Source: a virus
Strand: one strand, 5' to 3'
DNA: 21,956 bases
Virus record (IMG/VR): IMGVR_UViG_3300017755_000131
Coordinates: 1 to 21,956 of that record
The translations under genes and the position numbers were made by a program. Positions 15,049-20,341 of the stretch are shown piece after piece; positions within the stretch are counted from its first letter, which is position 1; every line of letters starts with the position of its first letter. The notes under the pieces are model-generated. The model saw only the letters and a list, made by a program, of their open reading frames with translations. It was not told where the DNA came from and did no database searches.

Positions 15049-15371
15049 TCTGCTATATCCTCCGCTGGTGTTAGCTTTAACTGATTGCCTTTGTATTGTA
15101 ACTTAACAGTATATAACTTACCATTAAACTTAATCCAATCTATTGTTTGAAGATTGATGTTACGGTACTCAGCTTTAGCAGTGTCCCATACAATCATAAA
15201 CTCTTCTTTATTAGTTGTTCTCTTTCCACCTCTCAGATGTTTCTTTACACCTAGCATACAATTCATAACTCTATCTTCTCCGTTCTTCTTTGTGAACTTT
15301 GCAGAGAATATTTTAGAACCTACGATTTTATGTAGTTGATCTGAAAAGGTTTGTCGTTTTAGTCTTTGCAT
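15045..15371 (-). CDS. Sm/SH3-like beta-barrel protein (WYL_2/DUF2693 type)
   Basis: 108 aa, with AAGGAGG five bases before the ATG. The core IFSAKFTKKNGEDRVMNCMLGVKKHL, then EEFMIVWDTAKAEYRNINLQTIDWIKFNGKLY, matches the small phage and bacterial family in which xVxFTKKDGxxRxMxC is followed by xxVxWDxxxxxxRxxxLxxI. Members are predicted SH3-like barrels that may bind nucleic acid or act as small regulators; function is unknown. It leads a three-gene operon served by the promoter at 15508-15536 and a structured leader. Confidence 0.65.
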   Translation of the reverse strand: MQRLKRQTFSDQLHKIVGSKIFSAKFTKKNGEDRVMNCMLGVKKHLRGGKRTTNKEEFMIVWDTAKAEYRNINLQTIDWIKFNGKLYTVKLQYKGNQLKLTPAEDIAE

Positions 15372-15400
15372 TTCTGCCTCCTTGGTTGTTGTTAATAAAC

Positions 15401-15469
15401 GAGAGAGGCTTATAGACTAACTAGTTAGCCATTCCCACCTCTCTCTATCCTCATACACACTAGCTAGTG
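15401..15469 (-). promoter_or_regulatory. Structured leader with two 12-bp palindromes
   Basis: Between the promoter and the SH3-like gene, the leader holds the perfect palindromes CACTAGCTAGTG (15458-15469) and CTAACTAGTTAG (15417-15428). The second lies inside a larger hairpin whose 8-bp outer stem is GAGAGAGG (15401-15408) paired with CCTCTCTC (15438-15445). They may be operators for a dimeric regulator or RNA hairpins. No known RNA family was recognised. Confidence 0.55.
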
Positions 15470-15507
15470 GAAGGCTCTGTACCTTACATAACGCATGAGA
15501 ATATCGT

Positions 15508-15536
15508 ATAATAGCACTATCATATCACTATGTCAA
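15508..15536 (-). promoter_or_regulatory. Sigma70-type promoter
   Basis: TTGACA, 17 bases, TATTAT on the - strand, with the -35 over the stop of the cysteine-rich gene. Predicted start near 15501, giving a leader of about 130 bases before the SH3-like gene. Confidence 0.7.
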
Positions 15537-16213
15537 TGCGTCTTAAATATAACTGATTGCTTCTTCATTGACCAACACAGACCACAATCGGCACAACTCT
15601 TGGCTTTGCCTGTCTGCTCTGGGCATACTACACCTTTGTCTGCTATCTCTTCTGAGTTAGCTGATAGTATATCTCTTGTGTAATCTGAGAATCGTACTGA
15701 GAATCTATCCCATTGTGCTGTGCGTATTCTCTTGATCTCATCTCCTATGTCTGTGCCTGGGTGCCAATGTGTGTACCCCCAGATAGCAAGTCCAGGAAAT
15801 TTATCAAGGCATCTCTCCCAGAACTGTACATAATCTACTGAATAGAAATCACCAAGCACATGAAGTCGTACAAGAAACTTATCATGCTTCTTCTGTATCT
15901 CTGTGAGGTCTGCGTATAGTTTGTGTGTCAGTCCCTTGCCATGTGATATCCTGTGTGCGAATGGCATGTTATTGCCATAGCAATCATCCCAATGACCACA
16001 AGTACGAGGGCATGTGGCTCTCTCTTCTAATGTTAGTGTGAATATAGGTCTATCCTTATGCATGCCCTTGCTTACCTTCTTACCTAACTTCTTATTGATA
16101 ACAGGCTTCAGAGCTTTATAAGGATAGAACTCCACCACCTTGATCGTTTTAGTGTAGATGGTGTGACCGTTTTTAATCTTGTCTAAAGATATTTGTGAGT
16201 AATTTTTTTTCAT
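15533..16213 (-). CDS. Cysteine-rich phage protein of unknown function (GP88-like layout)
   Basis: 226 aa. Two cysteine clusters frame the protein: CPRTCGHWDDCYG (C-x3-C-x5-C) near residue 68 and C-x9-C-x2-C-x2-C near 196-212 (ending in CADCGLC). Between them is FLVRLHVLGDFYSVDYVQFWERCL, a conserved core that recurs in a family found in alphaproteobacteria and their phages. The layout resembles GP88-type phage proteins and could hold metal or an iron-sulfur cluster, but it lacks the CxxxCxxC of radical SAM enzymes. Its ATG overlaps the upstream stop (ATGA), has no Shine-Dalgarno, and lies six bases after a -10 element. Function unknown. Confidence 0.7.
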   Translation of the reverse strand: MKKNYSQISLDKIKNGHTIYTKTIKVVEFYPYKALKPVINKKLGKKVSKGMHKDRPIFTLTLEERATCPRTCGHWDDCYGNNMPFAHRISHGKGLTHKLYADLTEIQKKHDKFLVRLHVLGDFYSVDYVQFWERCLDKFPGLAIWGYTHWHPGTDIGDEIKRIRTAQWDRFSVRFSDYTRDILSANSEEIADKGVVCPEQTGKAKSCADCGLCWSMKKQSVIFKTH

Positions 16214-16725
16214 ACAGCTATACTATGTGATTCGTTTACTTGTGTCAACCACCAAGCAGGTGCGTCTACACCCTTCGCCCACTTAGCAAAATATCTTTTA
16301 TCATTCCAATAATATTTTCTGTATGCTTCTATGTAGTTATCACATTTGTATTCATCTGGCATACATTGTGGTGGTGTAGTAAATCCTATGTCTGGAATGT
16401 TTACAGTTCCTATTATATATTCTCTTGCTAACACTTGAAGTATTCTATGTGACTTGTGCTTCTTGAAAAATCTATAGTTGTACTGTTGTGAGATTGTTAC
16501 TGCATGATCAAATGCCCAATCAAAGTTTGCCCTTGAGTCTCCAGTCCATATGGTCATTGGGTGTTTGGGATATGCAGATTTGTAGAGCTCTTCATGTTCT
16601 CCCATGTGTCTTTGGTATGCGGTAGATAACATCTGGCATGTCTCAAGCAACATCTTGGGTACATGCTTATCACATAACATCTTTGCTGATACTTCTGGCA
16701 TCTCATCTAAAAAAAATATATTCAT
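16210..16725 (-). CDS. Conserved phage protein with CDKHVxKM motif
   Basis: 171 aa, with AAGGAG six bases before the ATG. The opening MNIFFLDEMPEVSAKMLCDKHVPKMLLETCQMLSTA is a recognisable motif of a widespread phage family. Further blocks are HPMTIWTGDSRANFDWAF, IPDIGFTTPPQCMPDEYKCDN and EAYRKYYWNDK. The conserved Asp, Lys, His and Trp suggest an enzyme, but the reaction is unknown to me. I have seen such proteins labelled as pyrimidine-dimer glycosylases and cannot confirm this. It ends in an ATGA overlap with the cysteine-rich gene. Confidence 0.7.
   Translation of the reverse strand: MNIFFLDEMPEVSAKMLCDKHVPKMLLETCQMLSTAYQRHMGEHEELYKSAYPKHPMTIWTGDSRANFDWAFDHAVTISQQYNYRFFKKHKSHRILQVLAREYIIGTVNIPDIGFTTPPQCMPDEYKCDNYIEAYRKYYWNDKRYFAKWAKGVDAPAWWLTQVNESHSIAV
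16220..16248 (-). promoter_or_regulatory. Candidate promoter six bases before the cysteine-rich gene
   Basis: TTGACA, 17 bases, TAGTAT on the - strand in the end of the CDKHV gene. The predicted start falls on the ATG at 16213, which has no Shine-Dalgarno, as at the primase gene. The -10 matches the consensus in only four of six bases. Confidence 0.45.
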
Positions 16726-16784
16726 AATACTCCTTGACTTAAATTAAAATTCATGCTATATGAACCTGTGGTTCCGAGGGGGGT

Positions 16785-17012
16785 CTATATACCATACTGT
16801 ATATGATATTCCTTTTGGTACGTTCGAATCTTTTCTGCATTAGCCTCTCGATATTTCTTACCATACTCATACACTAGTCTCTTCTTGTATGCAATACCCT
16901 CTGGACTTGATAGAAATTTTTCTCTCTCTTCTCGTAAGTTCTTTACTGTGTTGCGAAGTTTGTCCATAGTTTTCTTGCGATAGTATTGCCTATGATATAC
17001 TTTTCTACTCAT
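16785..17012 (-). CDS. Small basic helical protein
   Basis: 75 aa, very rich in Arg, Lys and Tyr. It begins SRKVYHRQYYRKKTMDKLR and ends KKYREANAEKIRTYQKEYH, a motif seen as a repeated unit in phage DNA-binding and HNH-associated proteins. It probably binds nucleic acid through one long charged helix. The start overlaps the upstream stop as ATGA. No specific family claimed. Confidence 0.6.
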   Translation of the reverse strand: MSRKVYHRQYYRKKTMDKLRNTVKNLREEREKFLSSPEGIAYKKRLVYEYGKKYREANAEKIRTYQKEYHIQYGI

Positions 17013-17539
17013 ACTGGCAACCCTTCTAATCTTTTAGCCATAGATTCATAGTCTGGTAGACTTACTTTACTGTATGTTTTCTTGCGAGGTTTACTTACAA
17101 CTACAGGCTTGATAGGTTCGGCTCTGTTAGCCTCAATGATAGGAATTATCTGAGACATTATGTCTGGTCGTTGTAGAAAATTCCTCATACAATCTTGAGA
17201 ATGAAACTGATATTCTATTGTATCAGATACACGCCTACTATACTCTACATAGTATTGAGTTCTACCACCTTGGTTGTATGGTACTAGAGTATCTATCTTT
17301 AAGCGTCTTGTTTCTGAGTATCTTCTGTTCATGAAACCTTCGTTGAGACATTGTTGAAGAAACAATTCTGCTTCTTCTCTGTTGTCAAACACTTCACCTC
17401 TATCTTGTAACTCATAGAACCAATAGTGCTCATAGCCATCGGTGCCATACCATTGTTGTGTTGATGTTCGTGCCATTCGTTTACCACAGTTGGCACAGTA
17501 GATTTTAGGTCTTCCGTTTTTGTCTAGTTCTTGTGTCAT
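17009..17539 (-). CDS. Zinc-binding hypothetical protein
   Basis: 176 aa, first gene of this - strand operon, with AAGGAG ten bases before the ATG. Near the N-terminus is IYCANCGKRM (C-x2-C) and near residue 120 HSQDCMRNF, which may complete a zinc site. The middle is rich in Tyr, Gln and Arg. The last 35 residues are basic (KPVVVSKPRKKTYSKVSL). A nucleic-acid-binding role is plausible. No family recognised. Divergent from the + gene at 17737, with both promoters in the gap. Confidence 0.65.
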   Translation of the reverse strand: MTQELDKNGRPKIYCANCGKRMARTSTQQWYGTDGYEHYWFYELQDRGEVFDNREEAELFLQQCLNEGFMNRRYSETRRLKIDTLVPYNQGGRTQYYVEYSRRVSDTIEYQFHSQDCMRNFLQRPDIMSQIIPIIEANRAEPIKPVVVSKPRKKTYSKVSLPDYESMAKRLEGLPV

Positions 17540-17579
17540 GTCGTTTTTTCTCCTTGTTTAGTTTTTTCTTTTTGTAATA

Positions 17580-17600
17580 CTCAATCCAGAAAGGATTGGG
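17580..17600. other. Hairpin in leader of the 17539 operon
   Basis: The arms CTCAATCC and GGATTGGG pair (6 bp perfect plus one wobble and a closing pair) around AGAAA. It sits between the - promoter (17631-17658) and the ATG at 17539. No T-run follows on the - strand, so it is more likely a leader structure than a terminator. Confidence 0.4.
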
Positions 17601-17630
17601 TTTGGTATAAAAGTTTGAGTTCATGCCCCT

Positions 17631-17658
17631 AGTATAAGCATTTATGTATATAAGTCAA
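17631..17658 (-). promoter_or_regulatory. Sigma70-type promoter for the leftward operon
   Basis: TTGACT, 16 bases, TATACT on the - strand. Predicted start near 17624, with an 85-base leader before the ATG at 17539. The same element (TTGACT-N16-TATACT) occurs at 19924-19951. Confidence 0.65.
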
Positions 17659-17671
17659 GCACTTATATGTA

Positions 17672-17700
17672 TTGACATACACACATGAATACCATATACT
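17672..17700 (+). promoter_or_regulatory. Sigma70-type promoter for the 340-aa gene
   Basis: TTGACA, 17 bases, TATACT on the + strand. Predicted start near 17707, then AAAAGGAG and the ATG at 17737. It is back to back with the - promoter, only 13 bases between the two -35 elements, so one regulator could control both. Confidence 0.75.
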
Positions 17701-17736
17701 AATCACATATCAACGCCAACAAAAGGAGATAATCTA

Positions 17737-18759
17737 ATGGCAAAAACACTAATAGATAAGACTGCAAAGGAGAATATTATTCTACCTCATGCACTCAAGA
17801 CTATCCACGCATTACCTAGTGAGCATAGGAATTCTTATGTAGAAGCTAGAGATAAATGGAGAGAGGCTTACGACCAATCTTGGAATGTAGCCAACAGTTA
17901 TATCACATCACATGTACCACAAGATCAGATACAGATTGTGAAAGAAGTAAGTGATAACAACAAATGGAATCTATCAGGTATGCCTATGGGTAAAGCCATA
18001 GCAGATCTTAAGTTAGAAGATTTTGTTTGTAAAGAATACGACAAAATAAAAAGCACAGTAGGTGAAAGTGGTAGATACAGCCATCATGGTCGTGAGGCAT
18101 TTCATTTAGACCAATGTGTTTCTTTTAATCTAGTATCAAGAGAATCAGATGACATGAGAAGCTATGACGCAAGGGCTGACTTCAACACCTATCCAGATAG
18201 AAGTACCTTTGAATTAGTAGAGCATGACTACCTAAAAGAAAATGGTATCATGGCTGTAGACTCTAAGGAGTACCAAGATAGGTCTTGGAGAGTAAGGGAA
18301 GAGCTAGATACCCAGATCAATAGTCATGAGGCTTATACCAAATGGGTTGTTGACAACTTCAATGACAAAGTTTGTATTCGCTTGAATGTTGATTGTCATA
18401 CTCAAGGCCTGGCTGTTCATGACCTTGATGATTTCAATACTATCAAACAAGAGAAGATACTTAGAAGTAGAATGTCAATGGCTTTGGATAATCTTAAGGA
18501 AGAGAGACAAGGCTACTATGATGATGTCAAAGGTATCTTATCTAAGATAAGAAGTGTTGAGGGATTAATGGAATCTCCACTAGGTAAGATGATGAAGCCG
18601 ATTGAAGGTGACCTTCAAGGTGTCGGTACATCTATTGCCCTAACGCCTCAAGCACAGTTCAGAATCAATAAGTTAAACAATGCCTTAGATGGTATTGCTG
18701 ACACACCACAAGAGGTGCCAAATGTAATCGTGTTGCATGGCATGTCTGGTACTGCATGA
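17737..18759 (+). CDS. Hypothetical 340-aa protein, possibly early
   Basis: A well-formed gene with its own promoter, a good AAAGGAG and a terminator after it. The protein is soluble, rich in Asp, Glu, Lys and Tyr, with long helices at both ends (HRNSYVEARDKWREAYDQSW near 30; MALDNLKEERQGYYDDVKGI near 248). The middle has KYSHHGREAFHL-like and SYDARADFNTYPDR segments and an SHEAYTKWVV helix. No catalytic motif or known family was found. It is the only gene in this direction within the replication half, which suggests separate, possibly early, control. Confidence 0.8.
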   Translation: MAKTLIDKTAKENIILPHALKTIHALPSEHRNSYVEARDKWREAYDQSWNVANSYITSHVPQDQIQIVKEVSDNNKWNLSGMPMGKAIADLKLEDFVCKEYDKIKSTVGESGRYSHHGREAFHLDQCVSFNLVSRESDDMRSYDARADFNTYPDRSTFELVEHDYLKENGIMAVDSKEYQDRSWRVREELDTQINSHEAYTKWVVDNFNDKVCIRLNVDCHTQGLAVHDLDDFNTIKQEKILRSRMSMALDNLKEERQGYYDDVKGILSKIRSVEGLMESPLGKMMKPIEGDLQGVGTSIALTPQAQFRINKLNNALDGIADTPQEVPNVIVLHGMSGTA

Positions 18760-18771
18760 TGAACCCAGAAG

Positions 18772-18843
18772 ATGAGTTCGGCTGGTAGTCGAGCAAATGT
18801 GGTGCAGAATTTCGGCAGTCTGTTAAATGTTGGGACACCATAA
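18772..18843 (+). CDS. Possible 23-aa peptide
   Basis: A short frame (MSSAGSRANVVQNFG and eight more residues) lies between the 340-aa gene and its terminator, using less AT-rich codons than the surroundings. There is no properly spaced Shine-Dalgarno. Coding is doubtful; the interval may instead be 3' untranslated RNA. Confidence 0.2.
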   Translation: MSSAGSRANVVQNFGSLLNVGTP

Positions 18844-18850
18844 CAGCCAC

Positions 18851-18888
18851 AAAAAACCCCACTAAGATAATTCCTAGTGGGGTTTTTT
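18851..18888. terminator. Strong bidirectional terminator
   Basis: AAAAAACCCCACTA and TAGTGGGGTTTTTT form a 14-bp stem with a ten-base loop, with runs of A before and T after. It therefore works on both strands, between the + 340-aa gene and the - small-gene cassette, which converge here. Confidence 0.9.
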
Positions 18889-18903
18889 TAGATCTAAATT
18901 TAT

Positions 18904-19083
18904 TTATTCAGAGCATTCATGGTATATAGAATAATCTTTTTTTTCTTTTTCTTCTATCGTTTCTTTTACAGTTTGATTAGTTAGCCACGCTTCACATCTC
19001 TCTTTAGAGTTATGAGAAAATTCTACATAATGTGAGGTTTCATTTATTGATTTCCATTCTTCTTTTCTTACAACAAGATACAT
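18904..19083 (-). CDS. Small hypothetical protein, 59 aa
   Basis: AAAGGAT lies six bases before the ATG. The protein begins MYLVVRKEEWKSINETSHYV, has a Cys in the middle (KERCEAWLTN) and a Lys/Glu-rich helix toward the end. It reads like a small alpha-beta fold. It is the last gene of the small-gene cassette, ends just before the terminator, and is separated from its neighbour by a pseudoknot-forming leader. No family recognised. Confidence 0.65.
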   Translation of the reverse strand: MYLVVRKEEWKSINETSHYVEFSHNSKERCEAWLTNQTVKETIEEKEKKDYSIYHECSE

Positions 19084-19096
19084 AATTTATCCTTTC

Positions 19097-19145
19097 TCTC
19101 CAAATGTTTACGCTACCCCTAGAGTTTGGAGACGACTAGAGGTAG
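19097..19145 (-). promoter_or_regulatory. Candidate H-type pseudoknot before the 19083 gene
   Basis: Two stems interlock on the - strand. Stem 1 pairs CTACCTCTAG (19136-19145) with CTAGGGGTAG (19113-19122), 10 bp with one G-U. Stem 2 pairs TCTCCAAA (19125-19132), inside the loop of stem 1, with TTTGGAGA (19097-19104), 8 bp perfect. The loops are 3, 2 and 8 bases, which fits an H-type pseudoknot. Its 3' arm stops just before the AAAGGAT ribosome site of the next gene, so folding could control translation. A small ATTCC/GGAAT hairpin lies upstream at 19147-19160. It does not match the riboswitch consensus sequences I know. Confidence 0.55.
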
Positions 19146-19161
19146 GATTCCTAACGGAATA

Positions 19162-19254
19162 TTAGACAGAAGCCACTGCCGAAACTATTGCTAGTGTTGA
19201 CCATATACACAAACATACAATCAAAGCTATTGCATAAAGATATAATAGATTCAT
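19162..19254 (-). CDS. Tiny 30-aa membrane peptide
   Basis: The ATG overlaps the stop of the previous gene (ATGA), so translation is coupled. Nearly the whole peptide is hydrophobic (LYLYAIALIVCLCIWSTLAI), enough for one membrane helix, with two Cys. Too short for family assignment. A role in changing the host inner membrane is only a guess. Confidence 0.55.
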   Translation of the reverse strand: MNLLYLYAIALIVCLCIWSTLAIVSAVASV

Positions 19255-19445
19255 TCTGGGTACAGAGCTCCAACAGGATAGAGTTTAATAAAAACTTCTA
19301 GTCCTTTTTCTCTACTATATTCTTCTTCTTTATAGTTCCTATGCTCTCGGTTAGTACGCCTCAACCAAGTATCAAAGTTAGTTTCTCTTGAATGATTATC
19401 ATTCCATTCAAAAGTTACTGGCTCAACATTAGATTCAAAAGTCAT
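19251..19445 (-). CDS. Hypothetical 64-aa protein
   Basis: GGAAGG lies ten bases before the ATG, which is 11 bases inside the previous gene. Rich in Glu, Arg, Asn and aromatics (FEWNDNHSRETNFDTWLRRTNREHRNY) with a hydrophobic end (EVFIKLYPVGALYPE). No family recognised. Confidence 0.6.
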   Translation of the reverse strand: MTFESNVEPVTFEWNDNHSRETNFDTWLRRTNREHRNYKEEEYSREKGLEVFIKLYPVGALYPE

Positions 19446-19653
19446 TGTGTATAACCTTCCATTGTAATCTGCGTCTTTGTCGCAACAGATAGTTAAGATT
19501 GTTAAGCCACATGATAGTTATATCTGCATAGCGTGTATCACGCACACCTTTGATGGTTGCACGTATTCGTTTTCTATTCCAGTTATATGCTTGTTTACTA
19601 TCAAGATCAAAGTACTTATTATAGTCAGCAGTTAAGTTTCTATTTACAATCAT
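19435..19653 (-). CDS. Small basic hypothetical protein, 72 aa
   Basis: The start overlaps the stop of the zinc-ribbon gene as ATGA, with GGGAGG in front. The sequence is basic, with several Arg runs (NWNRKRIRATIKGVRD, LLRQRRRLQWK) and Tyr, typical of a small nucleic-acid-binding protein. No family recognised. Confidence 0.6.
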   Translation of the reverse strand: MIVNRNLTADYNKYFDLDSKQAYNWNRKRIRATIKGVRDTRYADITIMWLNNLNYLLRQRRRLQWKVIHNDF

Positions 19654-19829
19654 AGCTGCCTCCCTTTGGTTAGTTCAGCAACTATTCTTGAAGTTACATC
19701 ACCTAACCTAATCATACCGCCCTCTCTCTCTGGTGTGGTACAATTAGGACAGTTCTTTGATCCTTCTGGGGTTCGTATAAAGTGATTACCTTTACAGTCA
19801 TCACAATATGGTTGAGTGTTTATAGCCAT
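19650..19829 (-). CDS. Zinc-ribbon protein, 59 aa
   Basis: Two Cys pairs, YCDDCKGNHF (residues 9 and 12) and KNCPNCTTPE (27 and 30), form a C-x2-C...C-x2-C zinc ribbon. The remaining 29 residues form a charged helix (VTSRIVAELTKGRQL). Small zinc ribbons of this kind often bind RNA polymerase or nucleic acid, so a host-transcription role is possible but unproven. The ATG lies 10 bases inside the 18-codon upstream frame, and the stop overlaps the next ATG. Confidence 0.65.
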   Translation of the reverse strand: MAINTQPYCDDCKGNHFIRTPEGSKNCPNCTTPEREGGMIRLGDVTSRIVAELTKGRQL

Positions 19830-19876
19830 AAGATAGCCATAACAATTATATAGATAATTTCTTCTACTAGCATCAT
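19820..19876 (-). CDS. Tiny 18-aa membrane peptide
   Basis: AAAGGAG sits three to four bases before the ATG at 19876, or six to seven before the ATG at 19873. The peptide MMLVEEIIYIIVMAILWL is hydrophobic apart from two Glu. It may be a real membrane peptide or an upstream leader frame whose translation couples to the zinc-ribbon gene, which starts inside it. First frame after the promoter at 19924-19951. Confidence 0.45.
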   Translation of the reverse strand: MMLVEEIIYIIVMAILWL

Positions 19877-19923
19877 TGTCTCCTTTGGTTGATGTGTTGT
19901 GGCATAAGTGCCGATTACTTACA

Positions 19924-19951
19924 AGTATAGCACATCAAAAGGTAGAGTCAA
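19924..19951 (-). promoter_or_regulatory. Sigma70-type promoter for the small-gene cassette
   Basis: TTGACT, 16 bases, TATACT on the - strand, identical in both hexamers and spacing to 17631-17658. Predicted start near 19917, about 40 bases before the 18-aa frame. Confidence 0.7.
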
Positions 19952-19963
19952 TACCTAGTACAA

Positions 19964-20071
19964 TTACAGGATTACTGAAGCAACTGGAAGTATCACAAAG
20001 AATAATACTCCAACATGGAATAGTATTGTTGCTACAATATTTGTATCATTATTATTTTTTTTGTCGTTCAT
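19964..20071 (-). CDS. Tiny 35-aa membrane peptide
   Basis: The peptide starts with polar MNDKKNNNDTN and continues with a hydrophobic helix (IVATILFHVGVLFFVILPVA), a clean single-span membrane layout with an N-terminal basic/polar head. The longer frame from 20167 adds a stretch with poor protein character. No Shine-Dalgarno is seen; a -10 element ends nine bases before the ATG, so the message may be leaderless. Confidence 0.45.
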   Translation of the reverse strand: MNDKKNNNDTNIVATILFHVGVLFFVILPVASVIL

Positions 20072-20080
20072 ACCAATCAA

Positions 20081-20107
20081 CTTATATCTTAGAGCTCTGT
20101 ATGTCAA
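20081..20107 (-). promoter_or_regulatory. Weak candidate promoter with 15-base spacer
   Basis: TTGACA, 15 bases, TATAAG on the - strand before the 35-aa frame. Both hexamers are good, but the spacer is short. Confidence 0.4.
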
Positions 20108-20196
20108 TACCTTTCTAGCAATGGGTTGCGATCTGTCGGTTCTAAACGGCCTGGCCTTTAGCAGCATTTTTTACAATTTCAATTAACTATTAACTC

Positions 20197-20256
20197 ATTG
20201 AAATATATATATATTCCTAGTCAATATTGACTAAGATTATTTAATTAAATCAATGT
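20197..20256. promoter_or_regulatory. 60-bp dyad, operator or replication signal candidate
   Basis: The centre is a 16-bp perfect palindrome, TAGTCAATATTGACTA (20219-20234). Outside it, CATTGA (20197-20202) and TCAATG (20251-20256) form a second inverted pair with exactly the same centre (20226.5). Four ATTGA/TCAAT half-sites are thus symmetric, in strongly AT-rich sequence. Of 30 possible base pairs, 23 match. It lies upstream of the promoter of the 315-aa gene. Confidence 0.6.
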
Positions 20257-20268
20257 ATTAATAGGGCT

Positions 20269-20296
20269 TGTACTAATAGAATAATTAGTTTATAAA
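20269..20296 (+). promoter_or_regulatory. Candidate promoter for the 315-aa gene
   Basis: TTGTAC, 16 bases, TATAAA on the + strand. Predicted start near 20303, then AAAGGA and the ATG at 20342. The -35 is weaker than in other promoters here, which fits a site needing an activator at the dyad. Confidence 0.5.
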
Positions 20297-20301
20297 ATAG
20301 G

Positions 20302-20315
20302 TATTCCTTGCAAGT
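20302..20315 (+). repeat. Left arm of 14-bp inverted repeat
   Basis: TATTCCTTGCAAGT matches, in reverse complement and without mismatch, ACTTGCAAGGAATA at 21299-21312. The two arms bracket the 315-aa gene. The core CTTGCAAG is itself a palindrome. Confidence 0.75.
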
Positions 20316-20341
20316 TTATTTTATAAAGGAATATAAAAAAT

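Noticed and set aside
16822-16830. GTTCGAATC, a tRNA T-loop-like sequence
   Set aside because: No cloverleaf can be built upstream and it lies inside a coding gene. No tRNA was found in the window.
17383-17388. TTGACA on the - strand in the zinc-binding gene
   Set aside because: No acceptable -10 at 15-19 bases. The same holds for the TTGACA sites at 11383 and 4475.
19097-19145. Pseudoknot as a SAM-II, SAM-V or glutamine-II riboswitch
   Set aside because: The topology is similar, but the conserved nucleotides of these classes that I know are not present.
19876-20118. 80-codon + strand frame opposite the small-gene cassette
   Set aside because: No Shine-Dalgarno; overlaps the - promoter and the 35-aa frame; composition not protein-like.
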